The notes below the pieces were generated by a model that saw nothing but the letters and a program-made list of their open reading frames with translations, was not told the origin of the DNA and did no database searches. Made by a program: the position numbers and the translations under genes. DNA of 26,450 nucleotides from a virus, in IMG/VR virus record IMGVR_UViG_3300042898_001360, positions 1 to 26,450 of that record. One strand, written 5' to 3'. This document shows, one piece after another, positions 1 to 9,700 of the stretch. The first letter of the stretch is position 1. The number at the start of each line of letters is the position of its first letter.

Positions 1-1
1 T

Positions 2-3000
2 AGTAAAGATGTAAAAGAGTTTATTCAACTTACTAAGGATAAAATTCCTAATCCAAGTACATCAGTTAATCAGTATGAGTTTAAAACTACTACTTCTTTC
101 TGGCAAGACTTTAATAAACCAAGAATACCATATGTTCAACTTACAATTTTTGGGGAACAAATCATTAAAGATTATGATGAAGCCGGTAACCCTATCTATG
201 ATACAACTGATGAAGGTGTTAAACTTTATAATTTTAATGTAGAGGTAACTGATGCATCTGTTGAGTCTAGAAACATTGTACAAGGATTTACTTCTAAGTT
301 TAGAGGTACTGTAACAAGTCCTTATGTAAATAGAGTTGGTAGAGAGAACAAACCATCTCTAAACTTAGAGAAGATTATTAATGACTTTGCTGATTCAACA
401 GGTAAGTTAAAAGTATCTGATTCATATAATTTTGCTAGAGCAATTGGTATTTATCTTGATGATGTTCCTTCTTTAAAAGAAGAATTAACAAAAAATAATA
501 AAGCTCTAGAAAAATATGGTCTTCCATTTATCTTTGATATCATCAAGAATATACATAGAAGAGATCAAAATAAACAAAGCAATACTGTAAGGAATGCTAT
601 TAATAAATTCAAGGAAGATCCAATTAATAGTTTAATGGATGGTATTCAAGCAGGAGTATTAGGTAAAGAAAAAGTAGATCAAAAGAAACAGATATTATTA
701 TTAGCAGAATTACAAGCAAGATTTGGATATGACTCATCTAACTTTGCAGTAAAAAATGCTGAGAAGAATTTAGTGTTTGAACATATTGAGAACAATTCAA
801 TATCAAGAGTTGTTTATGGTTTAAACGCAGCTACAAAACTTTCTGATCTTTGGACAACTGACAAGTTACAGTATATGTCTCATATGGATCCAAGAGTTAA
901 TCCATATACAAATAAGCTTGCTACAATTAAATCTTTATTTGATTTTAGAGATTCCAATCTTGTGAAACTTGCAGATAAGAATTTAAAGTTATTCATGAAT
1001 TCTGGTACACAAAACTCAATTGAAGAGGATGGTACTAATACAACTAGTCTTGATGTAAATAGTAAAATGATCCAAGAGATTCATACTATGTTGAAAGATG
1101 GTATGCAAGAGTTCATGCGTCACGCTTCTAAGTCTTCATCATTTGGTGCTAAGATAGAAGGTGGTATCAATGGAGGTGTTGGTAAAGAAGGTACTGATAA
1201 AAATCTTTGGGTGGACATTGATATGTTTGCAAAAAGAAGTGCATTCCCATATGCTTTTAAAAATCACTTTGCTCCTTATATGGCAGCTGAAGCTGAAAGA
1301 ATATTCAAGTTTAGATCTAAGCCAGATGTATTTTCAAAATATGGTGGATACAATAGACCATTAGGGAATGGACTTATGGCCGGAGAAGTGTTTACTGCAT
1401 TTGATAATGTATTAAGAGAAAACACTAAGAATGATATCTATAAGCTGATAGATTCTGCAATAGCAGAAAATAGAACTTTTGATCTTATTGAAGAACTGAA
1501 GAAAGATACTAAGCTATCTAATCAAGTTAAGTCAGATACAGAACAGTATTTTAATGAGCAAAATAAAAATAACTTAGCTGCTTTCCAGGAGTCAAAATTT
1601 TTAGATTCTAAATTGAAAGACAAACTTGCTGATTACAATATGTCTCCTGAACAAGTTGAGAAAACATTAATAGATGCTTATACTATGAATTCATGGATTC
1701 ATAATTTTGAAATGGGTATCTTATTCTATGGTGACTTTGCTCAATACAATCATGACAAAGAAGAGATGCACAAAAGAAATACAGGTTCATCTTCAGGTGG
1801 TAGAACATTAAGAACTGATATTGCTGCAAGAAACTTTGTTAACGGATTCTTGAGTGATAGTTCTTATGCAAGAGCAAAAGGGTTACAAACATTAGAATAT
1901 GACGGTACTTTTAATACTGCAATTATGCAAGATGTTAAAAGAGACTCTATATACTTACCTCAAATTGAAAAAGGTCTTAGAGCAGACTATACAAAAAGAT
2001 ATACGGATGCTGGAGTAAAAAATGCAGCTGACCTTATTGAATATAGAATAGCTAAAGAGATTAAGAAATATCAAGAAATGGAAGAAGCAGATGCACAAGG
2101 TTATGTTACCTTTGATGCATACCGTGTTTTAAAGAATCTTGAAAATGATTGGTCAAATGCTCAAGAGATTCTATTCCAAAGAATTAAAAGTGGAGAAGAA
2201 GTACCAGCAACTGAGATTACAGAATTACTTCCTCCATACAAAGTTCAGAACTTTGGTTTCTTAAAAGGAACTGAACTACCTGTTACATCTATGCATAAAC
2301 TTTCATTGGCTCCATTAATTCCTTCTGTGATTGCAGGATCAGATTTAGAATCATTGCATGTGCAAATGATCAATAAGAACATCCAATATGCTACATTCCA
2401 AACAGGATCTAAAGTAGGAGGTATGACTTCTACAGTTAATGAAAAAGGTGAAGCAGTAGCAGATGAAATTTATGACAACAAGGAACAAAGAAGTCTTAAA
2501 AAAGATATCAAATTTACTCCAAACACTATATACTTAGAGTATCTTAAAAATGTTACCAATGTGCCTTCAGCATATAAAGGTAAAACTGTATTCTCTACTC
2601 AGTTAAGAAAATTAATTTTATCTGACTTGTATGATAATGGTGAACTAATTAATCCGGCATACAAAGATAAGATTGAAGCGTATGAGCAAACAGTAGATGA
2701 TTACTCAGACATCTTAAAAACTGAATTGCTTAATGACATTGGTTATGAGTACAATGAAAAAACAGGTAAGTATACTGGAAACATTAAAGACTTCTTAGAT
2801 GTAGTTCAAAGAGAACTAGAAAGAAGAGATATGCCTGAGCATCTAGTTGAGTTAGTTGGTTTAAATAAAGACAATTCAATTAGAACAGATTTATCATTAC
2901 ACTTAAAAGCAGATGAGATTGAAAAAATCTTAGTTGCTCTTGTAGAGAAAAGACTTGTAAAACAAAGAGTAAAAGGTGAATCTTTAGTGCAAGTATCAAG

Positions 3001-6000
3001 TGCCATGACCAATGGTATTTGGGATAGAGGTCTTAAAAAAGCTACAGTAGAAGAAATTCAAAAATATATGGGAAGTAATAACTTACCATTTTATAATAGA
3101 CCTGATCCTACTAAACCCACATTAGCAATGAAAGTTGCTATTGCTTTACAGGGAGAATTTATTAATTTACTTAAATTAAAAGATTTAGATGGCAAACTTA
3201 TTGAAACTAGACAAAGACTTAATGAACTTATCAAAGATGATAAATGGTTGGATGAAGGTAATAATAGAAAAGCAGTAACTCTTTCTGCAGTACGTATTCC
3301 AGTACAAGGGATTAACTCTATGGAATTTATGGAAGTCTATGAATTCTTAGACCCAGCTGCAGGTAACATTATTATACCACCATCAGAGATTGTTGCTAAG
3401 TCAGGTACCGATTTTGACATTGATAAACTTACTACATTCATGCCAAGCATTGACAAGAGAGGTCAATATATTGCAACAGGGATGACTAACAAAGAGTTAA
3501 AACAGTTTATTGAAAATAGAAAAAATCAACCAGATGCTAAAGCACTTAATTCTGGATTAATTAAAACTCAGAAAGCTGCATTAGAAAACAGATTGATTGA
3601 AACTATTGTTGGTATCCTAAGTCTACCTGATAACTATGCTAACCTTGTAAGACCAAATGATACATACTTACTTAAAGATGACATTGCTGATAAAATTCAA
3701 GATGATGTAATTGAGTATGATAGATTTGCTAATGCACATGAGGAAGGTTATAGATTAGGTAAAAAAGATAACAAAGTAATTAGTCCAACTAGAATTTTGG
3801 AGTCTCAGTATAACTTACATAAACATGAAGTAAACATGATTGGTAAGAAAGTATTGGGTATGATTGCTATTGATAACTCATTACACCCAATATTTAACTC
3901 AGTAGGTGCTTCATTACCAGCTACTTATCAAAGTGCATACTATAGTGATGCCTTAGGTAAGTATGTAGAGGACAATAAGAACACATATGAGATGAGACTT
4001 TTCTTACCTCACAATGAAACTAAAGATGGTAGAATTTCACTATCTGGTATCAACAGTGTAGATGGTAAAGATAAAATTGCCGATTTATATAATCAGATGA
4101 TGAATGGTGCGGTGGATGTTGAGAAAGATGCATGGATCTTCTTTATCCAGGGTAATTATGAAACTACTCCTATGATCACTTTCTTGCTTAAAGCAGGGGT
4201 GCCAAAAGAGGATGCAATTATGTTTGTGTCAAATCCATTAGTAAGGGAGTATGCTAAAAAGCAGCGCTTGATTAGCAGTGATTATGCTAAATTATCGGGG
4301 ACAGTTCCACAAGACTTTAAAGATTCATATACAAAATTTAAAGCTGCAGTTGATGTTTTAACTAAGTATGGTGTAAAAAGAGCTGGTTCATTAATTAGTA
4401 ATGCTAATTATTATAAAAGTGTTACTGAGAATGTACTTAATACAGGAATGCTTGAAGATGGAGTGTTTGATTTAACTAAAATGAAATCAATCATAAAAGA
4501 TGCTAATGTTAATACAGACTATGCTGTAGGTATGTTCTTGCATTATCTGGAGTTAGAAAAAATGATGCGTGGCTTTAGTACATTAAAGTTCCAATCAAAT
4601 CCTGATACTAAGACTTCTAAAACTTTACAAGAGTTAATTAGAAGAAACTTAGCCTTTGAAGAAACTAAAGGATTATCTAAATTAGAACAAGGTCTTGCTG
4701 AAAAAATGCAAGAATCAATTCTAGGAAGCTTCTTTGACAATAGACTTGTATATGATTTAATTGTTCCATTATTCCCATTGAGAAATAATGATACAGTTAC
4801 TAACTATATAATCAATACTGCAACTACAAAACAAAGTTCTATCTATAAAGCTTTTGGTAAAGGCCAGGATGGTATGCGTCAATTTATTACACAGTATAAG
4901 AATGCAATGCCAAATTATATTTTCCAAAACTATATGTCTAATCTATTAGATGAAAAAGGAGAAGTAACTAGCATGCCTACTGAGTATAAAGAAAAAACTA
5001 TATCAGATAAAGCTGGAGTTAAGAATGGTGCTGTAGTTGAGGGTAAAAAATTATATGTAGATAAAGCTAGACTTGCAAAAGAGTATGCTGAACAATTATA
5101 TACACAAGAAAATACTACTGAGGAAAGTTATGATAAACTTGGTTTAACAGCATTCCCGGCAGCATACAATATGTTCCCTAATGAGTCAACATACTTTAAA
5201 TATGTATTTGAAAGAGAATACCAAAGAAGTTTATATCCAATTGAATCTTTAGAAACAAACAAAGACTTTAAAAGATTAGTTGAAGAACTAAAAGATAAGA
5301 ATAAAGCTTATGAAAAATATTTAAGTGATAGAGCATTAATCCATTCATTTAATAGAAAAGCTATAATGGAGATTCCAACAGGATCATATACTGACAAAGT
5401 GTTAGATATGGTTGAAGAGTTTCCACAACTGAAAGCTAAATACCCTATCTTGTCTCAATTAACCAAAGCTAAAGTAAAAACTAAAGTTCAGGTTCTTACA
5501 TTGAATGATGTTAAGATGATGAAGGATGGTCAGTTAGCAGAGATCTATCACCAAAATCTTAAAGACCTTGGAGATGCTACTGTAACTAAACTTACAAATA
5601 CTGAGGATAATAAAAGATTAAGTAAACTATTTAGTCTTTTACCTATGATGATGATCTATCAACATGGTATGGGTTATAGTACTTATGGGTTTACCGAAGC
5701 CCTTCCATATGAAGATTATATGGGAGTAATGCAGACTGCATCAGAAATATTTATGAAAAATAATATGAATGGTGTTACCTTTGATAGAATCTTTGATAGA
5801 TTAGTTTCTAATGCTTATGGTTCTTTTAAAGATTATGTTACTGATCCTGCAGACTATAAGCAAATAGCTAGAGGAAAAGGTTCTAAAGCTACAGGCGTAG
5901 AAGAAGGTGAAGTTCTTGAAGCATCTAATCCACTTGTACAAGCTTTATTAGCAAGGGCTCAGAAGATAGATGATAAAGAAGTTGGGGATACTGAAGAGGA

Positions 6001-6694
6001 TACTGAAGAAGAAGCAACTTATAATTATAATCCTTCTAATGTATCTGAAGAAATAAGAAATAATAATAAAAAATATGTATTAGATACTTTCGGTACACCT
6101 ACTTCAATTAAATTTATTTCTGAAAAAAATAATAATGGTTATCAATTTGATTTTAATGATGGTACTACTATACTAACAACTGCAAATGGTAAGGCATTAA
6201 GTATACCAAACATGAATGAAAAAATAGTAGAGCTTTCAAAAAAAGATGCTGGCTATGATATTAAAACTCTTATTGGATTAAATAAAATTGTAGAAGAAAA
6301 TAAAAGTGCTGAGTTCCAAAGAATTGATACAAATATTGTAAATGAAGCTGCATCTATTACAAATTCAAAAAATTTAACAGAATTATCTGGAAAATTATTA
6401 ATAGCTATACAATCTTCTCAATCAGATACAGAAGAGGTAAAACAGTTTTCAGCAAATGCTTGGGATGCTATTTATTCGGTTATAATGAAGATGGCTAAAT
6501 TAGATCCAAATAATTATAACTATGAAGAAGGTGTATTTTTAAATGATGAAGATCTCAGTACATTAGAAACAGCCGTTAAAATTTATAAATTTAAAAATAA
6601 TATAAAAGATACCTATGTAACTGGTATAACTACAAATACAAATGCACCAGAAGGATTACCTCAAATAGGTAGAACCTCAACAAATTGTCAATAA
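2..6694 (+). CDS. Virion-type single-chain DNA-dependent RNA polymerase (5' partial)
   Basis: The frame is open from base 2 with no stop and no ATG, GTG or TTG before the ATG at 635, so the gene starts upstream of the window; 2230 residues are visible. Residues below are counted from base 2. D1137-F-D-I-D1141 (bases 3410-3424) is the metal-binding DxDxD loop of two-barrel RNA polymerases, preceded by the conserved stretch RIPVQGINSMEF. Upstream, MHKLSLAPLIPS (from 764), GSKVGG (K804) and TQLRK (866-870) match the beta-like barrel with its conserved basic residues. Both halves of the active site are therefore in one chain, as in YonO and in Cellulophaga phage phi14:2 gp66. By analogy it is packaged in the virion, ejected with the DNA and transcribes early genes. 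An acidic linker near residue 1996 leads to a C-terminal segment of about 220 residues of unknown function. Another giant gene follows 18 bases downstream on the same strand. RNAP identity is fairly certain; packaging is inferred from the family. Confidence 0.85.
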   Translation, partial: SKDVKEFIQLTKDKIPNPSTSVNQYEFKTTTSFWQDFNKPRIPYVQLTIFGEQIIKDYDEAGNPIYDTTDEGVKLYNFNVEVTDASVESRNIVQGFTSKFRGTVTSPYVNRVGRENKPSLNLEKIINDFADSTGKLKVSDSYNFARAIGIYLDDVPSLKEELTKNNKALEKYGLPFIFDIIKNIHRRDQNKQSNTVRNAINKFKEDPINSLMDGIQAGVLGKEKVDQKKQILLLAELQARFGYDSSNFAVKNAEKNLVFEHIENNSISRVVYGLNAATKLSDLWTTDKLQYMSHMDPRVNPYTNKLATIKSLFDFRDSNLVKLADKNLKLFMNSGTQNSIEEDGTNTTSLDVNSKMIQEIHTMLKDGMQEFMRHASKSSSFGAKIEGGINGGVGKEGTDKNLWVDIDMFAKRSAFPYAFKNHFAPYMAAEAERIFKFRSKPDVFSKYGGYNRPLGNGLMAGEVFTAFDNVLRENTKNDIYKLIDSAIAENRTFDLIEELKKDTKLSNQVKSDTEQYFNEQNKNNLAAFQESKFLDSKLKDKLADYNMSPEQVEKTLIDAYTMNSWIHNFEMGILFYGDFAQYNHDKEEMHKRNTGSSSGGRTLRTDIAARNFVNGFLSDSSYARAKGLQTLEYDGTFNTAIMQDVKRDSIYLPQIEKGLRADYTKRYTDAGVKNAADLIEYRIAKEIKKYQEMEEADAQGYVTFDAYRVLKNLENDWSNAQEILFQRIKSGEEVPATEITELLPPYKVQNFGFLKGTELPVTSMHKLSLAPLIPSVIAGSDLESLHVQMINKNIQYATFQTGSKVGGMTSTVNEKGEAVADEIYDNKEQRSLKKDIKFTPNTIYLEYLKNVTNVPSAYKGKTVFSTQLRKLILSDLYDNGELINPAYKDKIEAYEQTVDDYSDILKTELLNDIGYEYNEKTGKYTGNIKDFLDVVQRELERRDMPEHLVELVGLNKDNSIRTDLSLHLKADEIEKILVALVEKRLVKQRVKGESLVQVSSAMTNGIWDRGLKKATVEEIQKYMGSNNLPFYNRPDPTKPTLAMKVAIALQGEFINLLKLKDLDGKLIETRQRLNELIKDDKWLDEGNNRKAVTLSAVRIPVQGINSMEFMEVYEFLDPAAGNIIIPPSEIVAKSGTDFDIDKLTTFMPSIDKRGQYIATGMTNKELKQFIENRKNQPDAKALNSGLIKTQKAALENRLIETIVGILSLPDNYANLVRPNDTYLLKDDIADKIQDDVIEYDRFANAHEEGYRLGKKDNKVISPTRILESQYNLHKHEVNMIGKKVLGMIAIDNSLHPIFNSVGASLPATYQSAYYSDALGKYVEDNKNTYEMRLFLPHNETKDGRISLSGINSVDGKDKIADLYNQMMNGAVDVEKDAWIFFIQGNYETTPMITFLLKAGVPKEDAIMFVSNPLVREYAKKQRLISSDYAKLSGTVPQDFKDSYTKFKAAVDVLTKYGVKRAGSLISNANYYKSVTENVLNTGMLEDGVFDLTKMKSIIKDANVNTDYAVGMFLHYLELEKMMRGFSTLKFQSNPDTKTSKTLQELIRRNLAFEETKGLSKLEQGLAEKMQESILGSFFDNRLVYDLIVPLFPLRNNDTVTNYIINTATTKQSSIYKAFGKGQDGMRQFITQYKNAMPNYIFQNYMSNLLDEKGEVTSMPTEYKEKTISDKAGVKNGAVVEGKKLYVDKARLAKEYAEQLYTQENTTEESYDKLGLTAFPAAYNMFPNESTYFKYVFEREYQRSLYPIESLETNKDFKRLVEELKDKNKAYEKYLSDRALIHSFNRKAIMEIPTGSYTDKVLDMVEEFPQLKAKYPILSQLTKAKVKTKVQVLTLNDVKMMKDGQLAEIYHQNLKDLGDATVTKLTNTEDNKRLSKLFSLLPMMMIYQHGMGYSTYGFTEALPYEDYMGVMQTASEIFMKNNMNGVTFDRIFDRLVSNAYGSFKDYVTDPADYKQIARGKGSKATGVEEGEVLEASNPLVQALLARAQKIDDKEVGDTEEDTEEEATYNYNPSNVSEEIRNNNKKYVLDTFGTPTSIKFISEKNNNGYQFDFNDGTTILTTANGKALSIPNMNEKIVELSKKDAGYDIKTLIGLNKIVEENKSAEFQRIDTNIVNEAASITNSKNLTELSGKLLIAIQSSQSDTEEVKQFSANAWDAIYSVIMKMAKLDPNNYNYEEGVFLNDEDLSTLETAVKIYKFKNNIKDTYVTGITTNTNAPEGLPQIGRTSTNCQ

Positions 6695-6712
6695 TATTTA
6701 GTATATTTAACT

Positions 6713-9700
6713 ATGCCTTGTTCAAAGAAAATTACCCAGTTATTAAGAGATCAAATTTATAATGAAGCAAGACCTGCTTTAAGTAGATCTCTTAATGATG
6801 CTCAGAAAATAATCAATAGCATCAATGAAAAATATGGTGAGAAAGTAGTAGGTCTTATTCAAGGAGATACACTAGATCTTAATGTATACGTTCCATTAGA
6901 ACTTGTAGATAAATACTATGAGAATGAATTAATGATGGAGATGGAGGAGATCAGACTTGCACAAGAAGAAGCAAGAGATATCCAAAGACAAGATGCTAGA
7001 AGAGCCGGGCAAGAATATACTGATGATTACTTATATGATAACACAGAGTCAACTAATTTGTTTAGTGATGAGCAAATTAGAATTGCAAGAGATAGAGAAA
7101 TAGCAAATAAACTTGGAGAGAAATACAAGAAAGCATTTGGTATTGAATATCAAACTGTATCAATGGCAGAGGCTGCTGTAATACTGCAAGACAGTCCAAC
7201 ACCATATACTTCAGATGTAGCGGCATTCTTTTATAATAACCAAGTATACTTTATAAATGGTAAGTTTAATTCCAATTCAGTAATACATGAGTTTGCTCAC
7301 CCATTAGTTAAAGCTATTCAATTTCAGAACCCAACTTTATTTGCAAATTTATTTGGACAGTTAGCTACAACAGCTACTGGGATGAAAGCTTTAGATAGAG
7401 TAAGATCAAAGTATCCTGAGTTAAAAGAAGACACAGAAAGATTTATGGAGGAAGCAATAGTTACCGCAATGGAACTAGATGCTGAAATGAAATTAAATAA
7501 AATCAAATCTGATGACAGTGCATTCCAGAAATTTATTCAGAACTTACTATATGCACTTAAACAAGTTATCAAAGCTCTTACAAAGAAAGTAAGCTTAAAA
7601 AAATTATCTACATCTACAGACTTAAACAGTCTAGTAGACATGATGATTAATGAAGACTTTGTTATAGAGGATCTGCAATATCAACTCAATGTGTTTGCAG
7701 AGTTTAAGAAAGATACTGATTCATTCCTAAAAGAACTTAAGTCTATCAAGCCTGAGAACCTAGTCAATGCTATTGACAGATTCCATGATGAGATGAACTT
7801 CCAACTAAACCAGTTAAAGATATCTCCTAAAAAATTAAGAGAAGAACTTGGTAAAGATGGTATAGATATCATTAAAAACATCCGTGACTATGTAAGTGGT
7901 TATGAAAAAGCACCAGAAGAAGCTACAGATGAAGACTTACAAAAATTAGTAAGTGTACTTCAACTTGAGCAACAAGATATGAGAACCAGATCTTTGGCTT
8001 TTGTAAATAGTTTAAATGAACTTGAGATGTTTGGTAGAAGAATTCAAAAGATTCTTTATGACTTAAAACAATCCGGGAAACATTTAACTGAAGAAGGTAA
8101 CCAAAAGATTCAGTTCTTTAAAGAGTTTATGGAAAGAGAAGTGGTATTCTTGAAAGATGTGAATAAGCTTATTGGCCTTGATCCGAGTACTGACATGAGT
8201 AAAAAGATTTACTCTATCAAAAACTTGATTGAGAATAACATTGAAGAAGCAGGAGACCTTACAATAGACTTTGTAAAAAAATTCTTTGTTAAAATTGGAG
8301 ATACCATGCAGTCAAGTGTAAGAACTAAACTGAATGAAGCTATTGATAAAATTTTAAAAACAGAAAATTATACAGATCAAGAAATTGAAGACTTTAAGAA
8401 CAAACTCTATGATCAATTAGATGTAGAGGATCTTAAACAAATCAATGTTGATAGTCTATTACCAAGGCCCTTAAATGCTATTAAGTATTTAAATAGAGCT
8501 ATCAAAAATTACAATTCAAATAAAATTACTGAAGCTTCAGTTGATGCTTATTTGAGAGGACATGTTAAAGATGTATCAATGGCTGGGGCTCTAATGAACC
8601 CTGTTGCTAATATCAATGATATGTTTGGTGTGTTTGCACAGTATATGCGTGATCAACAAGCTGATGCTGCTGTAGAAACAGAACGTAAACAAATGCAGCA
8701 AGTAGATGAGTTAAAACCTTATTTAAATGCTGCAGGATGGAATCCTAATAGCACTAATCAATTAGCTGACATGACATTGTTTGTTGATAAAGTTGGTGAC
8801 ATAGATAAAGATGGTAATTTCAAAGAATATGAAATCAATACTTTCTTAAATCAGTTTCAAAACTATAGAGCAGACAAAGCTAAATTAGAGAATGATCTGA
8901 AAATTGCTAAAGACAAAAATGATAAAACTATGATTGCAGATGCAATGAAGGTTTTATCTGACTTTAATAAAGACTATATGATCAGAAGATATACTGATGA
9001 AGTATATGAGGCTCAGAATATTTGGAAACAGGAGAATAGAGTAATTGACCCAGCTACCAATAAAGAAATTACTGTATCTAAAGAAACAGCATTAGAAGCA
9101 TATTTAGAAAGAAAAGAAGCATTAGATGATTTAAAAACATATAATGTATCAAATGAGTTTACTGAGCTTGATGACCTATTAGACTTTACTGGTTCTGATA
9201 ATGCAAGAACTAGATATAATGACTTGTTTAATCCATATGATAATGATGGTAAATTTAAACAAGGTAAAGATCTTGAGAAAGTACTTATCCGTAGATTATA
9301 TAGAGAAGAATCTAGAAAGTTCTATGAGAGTACTACTAATGTAGACAAGTTTCAAAAGGATTTAGATCACTTTGTTAATGTTGAGCTTGCCGGGATGGGG
9401 GTATCATTTGATTCAGATCCTGCTAGATATGAAGAACAAATGACTAAGTTCTTTAATAAGAACTTAAAGATTGCTTATAGTGATGAGTATTACCAAAGCC
9501 GTAATAGCATCATTGATGAGATCAAAAAGATAAATGAAAAAGGTAAGGGCTCAGAAATCTCTACAAAATTAGCGGGACTTTATGAACAAAGATATAATAT
9601 TGTTAATAGAGTAACTGATAAAGATGGAGAACCCAATGCATCAGAACTAGGTGAAGCTACTATAAAGAGATTAAAGGATATTGAAGAAGAAATTATTATT

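Noticed and set aside
62-283. A 73-residue - strand ORF near the left edge
   Set aside because: It lies antisense to the RNAP frame that is open from base 2.
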